Shown here: positions 18,258 to 26,890 of the stretch, one piece after another | How positions within the stretch are numbered: position 1 is the first letter of the stretch | Layout of the letters: the number at the start of each line of letters is the position of its first letter | DNA from: Paenibacillus lycopersici | GTDB taxonomy: Bacteria; Bacillota; Bacilli; Paenibacillales; Paenibacillaceae | NCBI RefSeq assembly: GCF_010119935.1 | Contig: NZ_CP048209.1 | Coordinates: 6,484,001 to 6,548,000 of the forward strand | Reading direction: 5' to 3' | DNA length: 64,000 nucleotides | Made by a program: the position numbers and the translations under genes | Notes under the pieces: model-generated | The model's input: the letters and a program-made list of their open reading frames with translations, nothing else | The model's database searches: none | Told to the model about the DNA's origin: nothing

Positions 18258-18288
18258 GAGGCTCCCCTTCGCCATGAAGGGGAGCCTC
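18258..18288 (-). terminator. Terminator-like hairpin after the FTR1 gene
   Basis: GAGGCTCCCCTTC pairs perfectly with GAAGGGGAGCCTC around a five-base loop, about 30 bases past the FTR1 stop. The T run behind it is poor. Confidence 0.7.
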
Positions 18289-18320
18289 GAATGAATGCGA
18301 TACGGACGCGTAACGTTGCG

Positions 18321-19340
18321 CTACACGGCCGTCGAATTATCGGCGCGGACCGTATCGTCCTGTTCGCCCGCCTGCTCCGGCGGCTGCGCGCCGGGATCGC
18401 CGGGAAGCGAAGGAGCGTCCGTCTCGCCCTCCTTCGCCTGCGCGGCAGCTAGCGAAGCCACCTTCTTCTGCCTCGCAATGAGCACGAAGACGAACGCATA
18501 GTACAACCAATAGCAGACGAATTCCTCGAGCGACGGGTCCTCCGAGTAGCCGAGGAAGGCTTTGAAGAAGACGCCGACCTGGCCGTGGAACACCGGATGA
18601 TGCCCGGTATCGCGGATATAATTCGCCTCGTCGATCGGATGCTCCGGCATGAGCCACGTCAAATCGTACATCGCCGCCACCTGGCCGCCCGGCGTTTTGT
18701 AGACGCTGCCGATCACGTTCAAGTCCTGCATCACGCCGACCGCCTGCACGAGCAAGCCCGCCGCGATCATGATCAGGAAGACGCTCGTCACTTTGAAGAA
18801 CGTCCCGAGCTGGATCCGCTTGCTTCCCTTGAAGACGACGAGACCGAGCAGCGCGGCCGCGGCCAGTCCCGCAAGGGCGCCCCAGCTTTGCAGCGATTTG
18901 GAGATGTCGCCGGAGCTGATCGCCGCGAAGAAGAAGACGGTTTCCACGCCTTCGCGCAGCGTAACGAGGAAGGAGTGCACGATCATGTTGAGCGCGCCCC
19001 CGGCCGTAAGAATGAGCGCCACCTTGCTCTGCAGCTTGCTTCGCATTTCGCGGTTCTGCTTGCTCATGAACAGGATCATATGCGTCAGCAGGCCGGCCGA
19101 GACGATCAGAATGCCGATCCGCAAGTAATCCTTGCTGCCCATCGTCGCGTACCCGTCCAGCACGTTCTGGAACAGCATGGCGACGCCAAGACTCGCGGCC
19201 ATCGCGAGCGCAACGCCGAGCCAGACGAATTTGTTCCACTTGGACTGACCGATCCGGTTCAAATACGTAATGATGATGCCGACGATCAGAATCGCTTCGA
19301 ACGCCTCGCGAAACATAATGAGAAAGGCCTGCACGTTCAT
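18321..19340 (-). CDS. FTR1-family high-affinity iron permease
   Basis: A 339-residue membrane protein with about seven helices, of the FTR1/EfeU family that moves ferric iron across the membrane. The first helix contains MFREAFEAILIVG and a later one TLREGVETVFFF: the two REXXE motifs that bind iron in this family. The C-terminal 45 residues are polar and acidic. AAGGAGTGAG precedes the ATG. The gene lies 63 bases behind a secreted partner gene that starts after a Fur-type promoter, so both are probably iron-repressed. No EfeO- or EfeB-like gene is next to it. Confidence 0.92.
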   Translation of the reverse strand: MNVQAFLIMFREAFEAILIVGIIITYLNRIGQSKWNKFVWLGVALAMAASLGVAMLFQNVLDGYATMGSKDYLRIGILIVSAGLLTHMILFMSKQNREMRSKLQSKVALILTAGGALNMIVHSFLVTLREGVETVFFFAAISSGDISKSLQSWGALAGLAAAALLGLVVFKGSKRIQLGTFFKVTSVFLIMIAAGLLVQAVGVMQDLNVIGSVYKTPGGQVAAMYDLTWLMPEHPIDEANYIRDTGHHPVFHGQVGVFFKAFLGYSEDPSLEEFVCYWLYYAFVFVLIARQKKVASLAAAQAKEGETDAPSLPGDPGAQPPEQAGEQDDTVRADNSTAV

Positions 19341-19403
19341 GGTGAATGCTCACTCCTTACCTTAACCTTGTTCGCCGGCCGCCGCGGACGGGGCGAATAA
19401 AAC

Positions 19404-20198
19404 TTAAAACCAGCCTTTGCGCCGCGCCCAGAAGACGGCTCCGCCCCCGATGACGACGATGCCGGCAATGACGCCCACCGTGATCGCGGGATTCGTTTTC
19501 GTCTCGCGGGCCATCGCCGCATGCTTCTCCGTGCCGTCGATGGTGTCGGGCTCGGCGGTTTGAACGTCCGCGCCTCCCGCCTTGCCCGCGGCCGCCGGAT
19601 CGGCGGTAAACGGAAAGAGCGGCTTCATGGCGCCGTACACCTGGTTCACGGCATCCTGGAGCGCTTTCTCGTCGGGCTCCTTCTTGCCCACGCCGAACAA
19701 GCCGGGATTGCCGATCGCCGTCAGCGCGGCGTCGAAATCGGCGGACAAGCCGTCCAGGTCCGCCTTGGACAGCTTCGATTCCGCATAGGGAGCAAGCGTT
19801 TCGTACGTTGCGCGCGCTTTGGCCAGCAGCAGCTTCGCCTGCGTATAATCATGGACGCTCTGAATCGCATTGCTGAAACGGCGGTTGAGGTTCATGACGA
19901 GCATCGCTTTATAATTGGCGATCACGGCGTCCGCATCGCGCGCTTGCATATTCGCGTCCAAGGTCGCGGCGACGCCTTCGCCGAAGTGGGACACGAATAC
20001 GTCCCGCATTTCCTTTTGTGCCGCTTCCGCGGCTTTCCAATCCGCCGGCGATTTGCCGAGCGCGGATACGACCAGCTTGAACGTCTCGGCCACGTCCTCC
20101 GTGTTGGCATCGCCATAGGAGTACGCGCTCGCGCTCGCGGGCGTCAACGCGAGGAAAATCGCAACGAGCAGCAGGGCGCCCTTCAATATCGTACGCAT
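19404..20198 (-). CDS. Exported protein of unknown family, next to FTR1, with signal peptide and C-terminal anchor
   Basis: A 264-residue product not recognised by name. It has a clean signal peptide (about 1-26, ending ASASAYS), an all-helical extracellular region of about 190 residues with several conserved-looking acidic and basic positions, then one membrane helix at about 238-256 followed by ARRKGWF, a usual stop-transfer end. Being the first gene behind the Fur-type promoter and just before the permease, it probably serves iron capture or delivery at the cell surface, in the place EfeO-type proteins take elsewhere. No heme-peroxidase or cupredoxin motif is seen. Role is inferred from context alone. 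Confidence 0.8.
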   Translation of the reverse strand: MRTILKGALLLVAIFLALTPASASAYSYGDANTEDVAETFKLVVSALGKSPADWKAAEAAQKEMRDVFVSHFGEGVAATLDANMQARDADAVIANYKAMLVMNLNRRFSNAIQSVHDYTQAKLLLAKARATYETLAPYAESKLSKADLDGLSADFDAALTAIGNPGLFGVGKKEPDEKALQDAVNQVYGAMKPLFPFTADPAAAGKAGGADVQTAEPDTIDGTEKHAAMARETKTNPAITVGVIAGIVVIGGGAVFWARRKGWF

Positions 20199-20274
20199 GA
20201 TTGCAGTTCACCTTTTCCTGGTCATCTTGCTTCGTATCGGCATGCACCGTTCAACTATTACATACACGCTAACA

Positions 20275-20303
20275 ACGATAATCATTTTCAATTAGCGTGT
20301 CAA
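20275..20303 (-). promoter_or_regulatory. Sigma-A promoter of the iron-uptake pair
   Basis: Minus-strand TTGACA (20298-20303), 17-base spacer, TATCGT (20275-20280). The Fur-type box overlaps the -10 element and spacer. The exported-protein start codon is 77 bases downstream. Confidence 0.75.
20276..20290 (-). promoter_or_regulatory. Fur-type operator
   Basis: TGAAAATGATTATCG on the minus strand matches the 7-1-7 Fur consensus TGATAATNATTATCA at 12 of 14 fixed positions. Its overlap with the promoter fits repression by iron-loaded Fur. Confidence 0.8.
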
Positions 20304-20386
20304 TAGGCTAATGATATGCGATCGGGCGGCATAAAGCCGCGCGCATCCCGTGTCACGATTCCATCCGCCGGCAGACGGGCGGCGGC

Positions 20387-22123
20387 TCAGGGGCCGCCGA
20401 TCCATTCATATAACGCGATGTCGTGATACACCGGCTCGAACAGCGGATCGCCGCTGTACGCGGCAATCGGCTTCACGCGATCCGCCAGCGATCCGGCCTG
20501 CGCCTCGAAGCCCTTCAGCACATGGTCGGTCAGCAGCACCGTCGCGCCCGGATCCGCCCGCACGTCCGCGATGAAATAGCTGTACGTTTCGATCCGCCGG
20601 CTCGTCACCGGCACGCGCACGTAATCGAGCACGCGCGTCTCTTCCCAGGTGTAGACGACGAAGCGGTTATGCGGATGCGCCGCCGCCAGCTCCCGCAGGC
20701 CGTCGGCGAGCTGGTAGACGGCCGGCGGCTCGCTCGCCTGCCGCGCGACCAGCCCGCCGCCCCGCGCGGCCTGGAGCGCGATCACGCCGGCGGCCAGGCC
20801 CGCGCCGGCCGCCCGCAGCGCGCGGCGGATGCGCTCGCCGCGCGGGTTCGCGCCTGCGCCGGGTTCCGCCGGCGCGGGCAGCCGCCGCTGCGCGGCAGCG
20901 TCTTCGCCGGGCGCCGCCGGCGAAGGGGGCGCGGCGGGCCGCGCTGGCGGCGCTGCCGCGCAGAGCAGCGCAAGCAGCAGCCACATCACGCCGATGAGGG
21001 GCGTGATGTGGCGCGGCTTGTCGATGTTCTGCGCCAGCAGCGCCCAGGCGCCGTAGGCGCCGGCGAGCGCGGCGAGCGCCCCCGGCAGCCCCGGGCGGCG
21101 GAGCCATGCCGCCGCCCGGGGCGCGAGGCGCGCGCCGGCGCTCGCGCTGCCGCGGGGCGGGCGCGGCCTCGCCCCCGCGGAGAGCACGGCGGCGAGCAGC
21201 AGCCCCGACGCCGCCGCGAACAGTGCCATGGACCGGGCGAACATCCCGGTCCAGAGCACATTGTCGCCCGCGAAGCGCAGCGCCCGCGTCGCGAAGGACA
21301 TCCGCTCGGCGGCGGAAGCGACGCCGCCGCCCCACTCGCTGAAGTGGCCCTCCGTGAAGGTCAGGGCCAGCTTGACGAACCCGCGCGCCCCGCCTTCGCT
21401 GAGCGCAAGCCCAGCCAGCCAGAGCAGCTGGAAGCCGCAGGCCAGCGCGGCGAAGCACGCAAGGCGCGGCCAGATGCGCTTTCCCGCCTGCCGCCAGTCC
21501 GCGATCGCCAGCCCGAGCAGCCAGACTAGCCCGAGGCCGAACGGAACGAACGAGAGGCGCACGCCCATCAGCACGCCGAACAGGAACAGCGCAAGCGCCA
21601 GACGGCTCCAGGTCCGGCGTTCCATCGCCCGCGCCCAGCTCCACAGGAACCACCAGAGCACGGCGTTGCCGGCCGCTTCCGACATGGGCCGTACCGCTTG
21701 CAGCCAGCAATAGGGCGCCGTCAGCACGAGCAGCGCGGCCAGCAGCGGCCAAGGTCCCGTCAGGCGACGCCGCGCGACCAGCCAGACCGGCACCGCCGAC
21801 GAGGCCGTCAACGCGATATTCAACAGCTCATATGCTTGGACGGGATCGCCCGCCAACCGGCGAAGCGCCATCGCGCCCAGGACAAAATACGGATAGCCCG
21901 GGAAATGCGGCTGCATCGCCAGCAAATCGAACCGGTCCAGCGCCAGCACGAAATCGATCTCGTCCCAGCTCGCCGCATACGGACTGCGGTGAAGCCAGCT
22001 ATAGACCGCCCACAGCAGCACAAGAACGGCTGCCGCGAGCGGCGCCAGCCATGCGAGGCCCGGCGCCGCAGCGTCCCCGTCGCCGTCCGGACGCCGCCCA
22101 CGCTCCGTCTCTCGTCCTTCCAA
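20387..22123 (-). CDS. Polytopic glycosyltransferase-like protein (GT-C type, family 39-like)
   Basis: A 578-residue membrane protein with about 11-12 helices. The SWDEID segment just after the first helix is the acidic loop motif typical of GT-C enzymes, which use polyprenyl-phosphate sugars outside the membrane. A long, Ala/Pro-rich, charged loop (about 405-450) precedes the last helix, and a roughly 110-residue soluble C-terminal domain follows. It is the last gene of a unit with a GT2 and a membrane phosphodiesterase; a polyprenyl-linked sugar made by the GT2 may be its donor. The acceptor cannot be read from the sequence. The central part is unusually GC-rich. Confidence 0.75.
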   Translation of the reverse strand: MEGRETERGRRPDGDGDAAAPGLAWLAPLAAAVLVLLWAVYSWLHRSPYAASWDEIDFVLALDRFDLLAMQPHFPGYPYFVLGAMALRRLAGDPVQAYELLNIALTASSAVPVWLVARRRLTGPWPLLAALLVLTAPYCWLQAVRPMSEAAGNAVLWWFLWSWARAMERRTWSRLALALFLFGVLMGVRLSFVPFGLGLVWLLGLAIADWRQAGKRIWPRLACFAALACGFQLLWLAGLALSEGGARGFVKLALTFTEGHFSEWGGGVASAAERMSFATRALRFAGDNVLWTGMFARSMALFAAASGLLLAAVLSAGARPRPPRGSASAGARLAPRAAAWLRRPGLPGALAALAGAYGAWALLAQNIDKPRHITPLIGVMWLLLALLCAAAPPARPAAPPSPAAPGEDAAAQRRLPAPAEPGAGANPRGERIRRALRAAGAGLAAGVIALQAARGGGLVARQASEPPAVYQLADGLRELAAAHPHNRFVVYTWEETRVLDYVRVPVTSRRIETYSYFIADVRADPGATVLLTDHVLKGFEAQAGSLADRVKPIAAYSGDPLFEPVYHDIALYEWIGGP

Positions 22124-22138
22124 CGACGCCGCCTCCCT

Positions 22139-22936
22139 CTACTCGTATCCTGTCTCCCGCTTGGACGCCCGCGCCAACGCCCCATCCGCCGCCAATTGAA
22201 CGGCCGCCGGGCGTTTCCCTTCGCGAACGCTGCCTCGACGTCCGGCCGGACGCCGCATTTCTCTCCATATGGCCGGCAGCACATGGCCGAGATACTTCCG
22301 GAATTTGATGAACGACTGCCCGTACACCCGCACGCGGTACGTGATCGGCACTTCTTCCATCACGAAGCCCTGGCGCACCAGATTGAGCGTCAGCACCTGC
22401 GCGTAATTATAATCGTGGATAATCTCCGCGCGCTCCATCGCTTCCCGCGAGAAGCCGCGCATGCCCGACTGCCCGTCCCATATCATCCGCCGCAGCAGTA
22501 TCGCTTGCAGCGCGGTGAAGCAAACATTGCCGATGCGACGGTGCAGCCTCATCCCCCGGATCGTCCCCTTGAAGCGCGAGCCCATCGTATAGTCCGCGCG
22601 GCCCGCGCGGATCGGCGCGATCACCTCGGGAATCTCCTCGGCCGGGTATTCATTGTCCGCATCGATCATCAGCCCGATGTCGGCGCCCAGCCGCACGCAG
22701 CCGGCAAGTCCCTCGCGCACGGCGGCGCCGAGCCCGCGGTTGCGCGCGAACGACACGATATGGTCGGCGCCCGCCAGCCGCGCTTCTCGCACCGTTCCGT
22801 CCGCGGAGCCGTCGTCCACGACCAGCACCTCGACCTGCCAGCCCGCGCCGATTTCCCGGGGAATACGGGCGATCACGGTTCCGATACTGCGTTCTTCGTT
22901 ATGGGCCGGCAAGAATACAACCAATTTCCTCTTCAT
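22139..22936 (-). CDS. Family 2 glycosyltransferase (DPM1/ polyprenyl-phosphate type)
   Basis: A 265-residue GT-A enzyme. It starts KRKLVVFLPAHNEE, has VLVVDDGSADGT for the nucleotide sugar and MIDADNEYPAEEIPEVI with the metal-binding DAD. The downstream GQSGMRGFSREAM region and the absence of long membrane helices suit enzymes that load a sugar onto a polyprenyl phosphate. The ATG at 22934-22936 was chosen because GTGGAG lies eight bases before it; alternatives at 22966 (ATG) and 22975 (TTG) would add a few basic residues. The GT-C-like gene follows after 15 bases. Confidence 0.85.
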   Translation of the reverse strand: MKRKLVVFLPAHNEERSIGTVIARIPREIGAGWQVEVLVVDDGSADGTVREARLAGADHIVSFARNRGLGAAVREGLAGCVRLGADIGLMIDADNEYPAEEIPEVIAPIRAGRADYTMGSRFKGTIRGMRLHRRIGNVCFTALQAILLRRMIWDGQSGMRGFSREAMERAEIIHDYNYAQVLTLNLVRQGFVMEEVPITYRVRVYGQSFIKFRKYLGHVLPAIWREMRRPAGRRGSVREGKRPAAVQLAADGALARASKRETGYE

Positions 22937-22978
22937 CTCGATGTCTCCACTTCTTCCGCGGCTCATATCCCGCAACCT

Positions 22979-24439
22979 CTATTGAAAAGCATCCGTCAGC
23001 ACCGGTCCGCGGCTGTGGCTCGGCAGCGGCGCGCCAAGCAAATAGCTGAGCGTCGGCGCGACCGACACGAGCGAATGCTTCGCATCGATCTTCACGCCCT
23101 GGCGCACGCCCGGACCGTACAGGAAGAACGGCACGTAGCGCTCGCCTTCGTCCAAATGCCCGTGTCCGCCGATACCGTCGGCCTGTCCATGATCCGCGCA
23201 GACGATGAACGTAGCGTTCTCCGCGTCTCCCCGCTGCGCCAGCCAGCCGGCGAATTCCGCGATCAGCACGTCCGCCTCTTCGATTTTCTGCCGGTACTCC
23301 TCGTACAGCGCCCCCATGCTGTGCCCCGTCTGATCGGTCGCGATGAACTGCACGACCAGCAGCTCCGGATGCTGTTCCTCCACGATCAGCTTCGCGCGCT
23401 CCATGATGTTGCGGTCCGCTTTATCGTTGTGCATGACCGCCGTCACGCTCTCCACATCGCCGCCCATGGAGTCGATCAGGTGGGCGATGCCGAGCAGGCG
23501 GCCGCGCTTGCCGACTTTCCGCAGGCTGTCGAAGATCGATTCCACCTTGATGCCGAGCTTCCACACCATGTTGGACGTTATGCCGTGCTCGCGCGGGTAC
23601 GTGCCCGTGAACATCGACGAGAAACAGACGACCGTACGCGCAGGGTACACGGTCTCCATCTGCGTATATTCCGTGCCTTCCGCCCGCCATCGCTTCAGGA
23701 ACGGCGCGTTCGCTTCCTCGAACCGGTCCTTCCGCATGCCGTCGATGACCAGCACGAATACTTTGCCGCCCGGCGCATCCGACGGCCGGGCGACCGGCTC
23801 CGTATACCCCGGAATCTCTTTCGGCTTCCAGTCGAAAAGATAGCGGTGCAGCACCCAAGCGTATACCGCCGTCCCAAGCACGAACCAAATGTACGTCCCC
23901 CAGCCGAAATCGCCCGGCTGCCCGGGCGTCCCCGCCCATTTCGCGCCCGCCGTGTCGACCGCGAAGAGCAGCAGCAGAAACTTCGGCAGCTGCTCCTGGG
24001 CATTGCCGCTCGTGGAATCGCTGTTCTTCAGCACCAGCTTCCAGAACCGCTTGAAGTTCCACCACGACGTGCCGATCCGAAGATGGTAGTAGAATGTTCC
24101 CCAGAAATAAATCGTGAAAAACAGGAACAGGCCAATGCCGAGCGCATACAGCCCCGGATCGAGCGCCGTATCGCGCCAGAGCAGGAGCGCGGCAACGACC
24201 GGGAACCACAAATAATTGCGCAGGAACAACGGAAAATCATAATAGAAATACAGCGCGAATAACGGAAGCGCGGCGAGCAGCCCCAGCCCGAACCGTTCCC
24301 AGAAGCTCCCGTCCCCCCATGCGTTCATATGGTAGAGCGCGTAGACCCCGATCGTGAAAATCGGCGTGAACGGCTTCCCTTCATTCAGCAAATTCCAGCA
24401 GCGCGCCGCTATGATTTCGAAACCCGACGCTTTCTTCAT
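22979..24439 (-). CDS. Membrane-anchored alkaline-phosphatase-fold phosphodiesterase/phosphatase
   Basis: A 486-residue protein: about five membrane helices in the first 200 residues, then an alkaline-phosphatase superfamily domain of the type I phosphodiesterase/nucleotide pyrophosphatase kind. Metal and nucleophile motifs are VLVIDGMRKDR, the YPARTVVCFSSM segment, FIATDQTGHSMG and CADHGQADGIGGHGH. The catalytic part should face outside. It heads a unit with two glycosyltransferases and has its own strong promoter. A role in trimming or transferring phospho-groups of an envelope glycan is likely but inferred; related enzymes transfer phosphoethanolamine or phosphoglycerol. Confidence 0.82.
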   Translation of the reverse strand: MKKASGFEIIAARCWNLLNEGKPFTPIFTIGVYALYHMNAWGDGSFWERFGLGLLAALPLFALYFYYDFPLFLRNYLWFPVVAALLLWRDTALDPGLYALGIGLFLFFTIYFWGTFYYHLRIGTSWWNFKRFWKLVLKNSDSTSGNAQEQLPKFLLLLFAVDTAGAKWAGTPGQPGDFGWGTYIWFVLGTAVYAWVLHRYLFDWKPKEIPGYTEPVARPSDAPGGKVFVLVIDGMRKDRFEEANAPFLKRWRAEGTEYTQMETVYPARTVVCFSSMFTGTYPREHGITSNMVWKLGIKVESIFDSLRKVGKRGRLLGIAHLIDSMGGDVESVTAVMHNDKADRNIMERAKLIVEEQHPELLVVQFIATDQTGHSMGALYEEYRQKIEEADVLIAEFAGWLAQRGDAENATFIVCADHGQADGIGGHGHLDEGERYVPFFLYGPGVRQGVKIDAKHSLVSVAPTLSYLLGAPLPSHSRGPVLTDAFQ

Positions 24440-24779
24440 TTCTATTGCCCCTCTCTCTTCCTCAGCCCGCGGACAAGCGGCCGTGCCGGGCCCTCCTGCA
24501 TCGATTTCTTGCTTTCAATGAGAAGCATTATCGTTCAGTATAGTGCCAGACCCCATAGGCGTCAAACGCTTTCCTTCGCCCGCTGCCGCATGGACGTGGC
24601 CCGTTCAGGCGGCTGAAACTCATTACAATCTTCTATTTACAATCAAGCCCTGCTCATCAACAATGGAATTGTAATTGATTGACATATTCGCTGCACCCCG
24701 AAGGAGGCTGAGGCTCGCGTACGATTGGGTTCGAAGAAGCTTGCTTGTTCCCATTAACGAGAGGAGAGATTGATGAATC
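24440..24779. other. Divergent intergenic region between the phosphodiesterase and the glycosidase
   Basis: The minus-strand promoter of the phosphodiesterase unit lies at 24537-24565. For the plus-strand glycosidase a TTGACA is seen at 24679-24684 but no suitable -10 follows, so its promoter is unresolved. No small gene is supported. Confidence 0.6.
24537..24565 (-). promoter_or_regulatory. Sigma-A promoter of the phosphodiesterase/glycosyltransferase unit
   Basis: TTGACG, 17 bases, TATACT on the minus strand, about 100 bases before the start codon. Confidence 0.75.
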
Positions 24780-26327
24780 ATGAAGAAAGCACGCAGCGGC
24801 CTGTTATGTCTATGCCTGTCTCTTGCGCTTCTGTTTGGCTCGTTAGCCATTCCATCTTCCGTGCATGCGGCTTACGGAGACCGTATCACCATCAGCGGAA
24901 CGAACTTCTATGCCGGCGGTCAGCAAATTTTCATGAACGGCGCCAATACGCCGTGGAACAGCTGGAACGACTTCGGCGGCTCCTTCGACTACGCTTGGTG
25001 GGACAATCATTTCGCGACGCTGCACGCCAACGGCGTTAATGCCACGCGGGTGTGGATTACATGCAACGGCGAAGTCGGCATCAACATCAACAGCAGCGGC
25101 CAAGTGACCGGCGCAACGACGGCGCATTGGAACAACCTCGACAGCCTGTTCCAGATCGCGCAAAACCACGGCGTGTACATTATGGCAACGCTAATGTCGT
25201 TCGACCACTTCACGGACAGCCACGCAAACTATCAAAGCTGGCGCAACATGCTGCTCAGCGACTCCAATATCGACTCCTACGTCAACAACTACCTCATTCC
25301 TTTCGTCAACCGCTACAAGAACAACCCTTGGCTCTGGTCCATCGACTTGATGAACGAGCCGGACTGGGTGTACGAGAACGCCAATGCCGGACAGCTCTCC
25401 TGGGATCGTCTGCAGACGTACTTCGCCAAGGCAGCCGTCGCCATCCATCAGAACAGCAGCATTCTGACGACGGTCGGCATGGGCATGGTGAAGTACAACA
25501 GCGCGACGGCAGGCGGCTCCAGCGGCAACAAAGTCAGCGACTCCGCGCTGCAAGCGAAAGTGAACAGCCCGCTCGCCAAGATCGACTTCTACTCGCCGCA
25601 TTACTATCCGTGGAATGACCCGTATTGGGGCATTCCGTTCTATGTTTCGCCTACGAGCTGGTACCTAGTCTGGGATCGCCCGGTCGTTGTCGGCGAATGC
25701 CCGGCGCTCGGATCGACGGGCCATACGCTGACAAGCGACTTCTCCAATGCGTTCACGAACGGCTATGCCGGCGTCATGCCTTGGACGTCGAACGGCGTTG
25801 ACAGCAACGGCAACATGAGCAACCTGGCCCCTGCCACGACGGCCTTCCAGAGCGCGCATAACTCGGTCGTCTTCCCTGGCACGAGCACCGGCAGCGATAC
25901 GGCCAAGTTCAATTTCGAGAGCTCCGTGCAGAGCTTCTATGGCACGAACGGCCTGACGGCAGCCTCGAGCGCGGATCGCGCCTTCGCCGGTACGCATTCC
26001 TTGAAGATGACCGTCAGCTCGACGTCCGCCGCGACGTATTACGCACAGCTTGATACGCCGGCTGGCCTTAGCCCCGGGGCCACCGTAACATTCCATGTCT
26101 GGGTGCCGAGCGGCGCGGCCATTGCGTCGGTTCAGCCGTTCGTCCAGAGCAATGCCTGGGCCTGGCATGGCACCTACCAGGTCTACTCCGGCCTGACGAA
26201 GAATGCCTGGAATACGATCACCGTGACCATCCCTTCGAACGCGCCAGCGCCCATGCAGCGCATCGGCATCGAGCTGAAGACGAGCGGAACGTGGATCGGC
26301 AGCATATACGTCGACAGCATCAACTAG
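24780..26327 (+). CDS. Secreted glycoside hydrolase, GH5/cellulase-like, with C-terminal carbohydrate-binding-type domain
   Basis: A 515-residue exported enzyme of clan GH-A. Signal peptide about 1-31 (cleavage near VHAAYG); TIM barrel from about 35 to 360 with acid/base Glu193 in DLMNEPDW and likely nucleophile Glu306 in VVVGECPAL; a Ser/Thr linker; then a beta-rich domain (about 375-515) of the carbohydrate-binding jelly-roll kind, ending TWIGSIYVDSIN. The fold suits endo-beta-mannanase or cellulase activity; the exact substrate is not readable. GAGGAG lies 13 bases before the ATG, a little far. It is one of two full plus-strand genes in the left two thirds and ends just before the atp terminator, which may also stop it. 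Confidence 0.88.
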   Translation: MKKARSGLLCLCLSLALLFGSLAIPSSVHAAYGDRITISGTNFYAGGQQIFMNGANTPWNSWNDFGGSFDYAWWDNHFATLHANGVNATRVWITCNGEVGININSSGQVTGATTAHWNNLDSLFQIAQNHGVYIMATLMSFDHFTDSHANYQSWRNMLLSDSNIDSYVNNYLIPFVNRYKNNPWLWSIDLMNEPDWVYENANAGQLSWDRLQTYFAKAAVAIHQNSSILTTVGMGMVKYNSATAGGSSGNKVSDSALQAKVNSPLAKIDFYSPHYYPWNDPYWGIPFYVSPTSWYLVWDRPVVVGECPALGSTGHTLTSDFSNAFTNGYAGVMPWTSNGVDSNGNMSNLAPATTAFQSAHNSVVFPGTSTGSDTAKFNFESSVQSFYGTNGLTAASSADRAFAGTHSLKMTVSSTSAATYYAQLDTPAGLSPGATVTFHVWVPSGAAIASVQPFVQSNAWAWHGTYQVYSGLTKNAWNTITVTIPSNAPAPMQRIGIELKTSGTWIGSIYVDSIN

Positions 26328-26369
26328 CCTCGCTGTCGCTTCATCGCACTTGCTCGGACGTTCAACGCC

Positions 26370-26420
26370 AAAAAAAAGGCTGGTTCCCCACAGATGAGAT
26401 CCATGGGGAACCAGCCTTTA
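26370..26420 (-). terminator. Terminator of the atp operon, probably shared with the glycosidase
   Basis: AAAGGCTGGTTCCCCA pairs with TGGGGAACCAGCCTTT. On the minus strand eight T follow the stem; on the plus strand TTTAT follows, so it may serve both convergent units. Confidence 0.92.
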
Positions 26421-26427
26421 TAGTTGC

Positions 26428-26829
26428 TTAACCGTTCGATTTAACCGCGATCCGGTTCAGCGCGCGCTGCAGCGCAAGCTCGGCGCGAAGATGATCGTAC
26501 CCATCGTTCTTGCCGCCCAGACGCTGTTCCGCGCGCTGTTTCGCCGATTCCGCGCGGGCGAGGTCGATATCGCCCGGCAGCTCCGCGCTTTCGGCCAGAA
26601 TAACGACCTTATCCTTGCGGATTTCGATAAAACCGCCGCCGACGGCGATTTTCTCTTCGACGTTCTTCTTCTTGACCGTAACGGGCGCAATTCTCAACGG
26701 TGTCACCATCGGGATGTGATTGGGCAGAATGCCCATCTCGCCCTCGGAGCCTTTGACAATGACCATATTTACATCCTCAGCATAAACCTTACGCTCAGGC
26801 GTTACAATTTCCAGTAAAAAGGAGCTCAT
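26428..26829 (-). CDS. atpC: ATP synthase F1 subunit epsilon
   Basis: The central-stalk subunit that regulates ATP hydrolysis. The 133-residue product shows an N-terminal beta sandwich (LEIVTPERKVY, GEMGILPNHIPMVTPL) and the C-terminal two-helix region (LARAESAKQRAEQRL). Last gene of the operon, with the operon terminator just behind it. Length is normal. Confidence 0.97.
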   Translation of the reverse strand: MSSFLLEIVTPERKVYAEDVNMVIVKGSEGEMGILPNHIPMVTPLRIAPVTVKKKNVEEKIAVGGGFIEIRKDKVVILAESAELPGDIDLARAESAKQRAEQRLGGKNDGYDHLRAELALQRALNRIAVKSNG

Positions 26830-26890
26830 GACCTTACCCTCCCATGCGCCCTACGAGGTAAGACGCAACTTCGTAAGCTTAAGGCGCGAA

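Noticed and set aside
24679..24684. TTGACA as the -35 of the glycosidase
   Set aside because: No -10 like hexamer lies 16-18 bases downstream; left unassigned.
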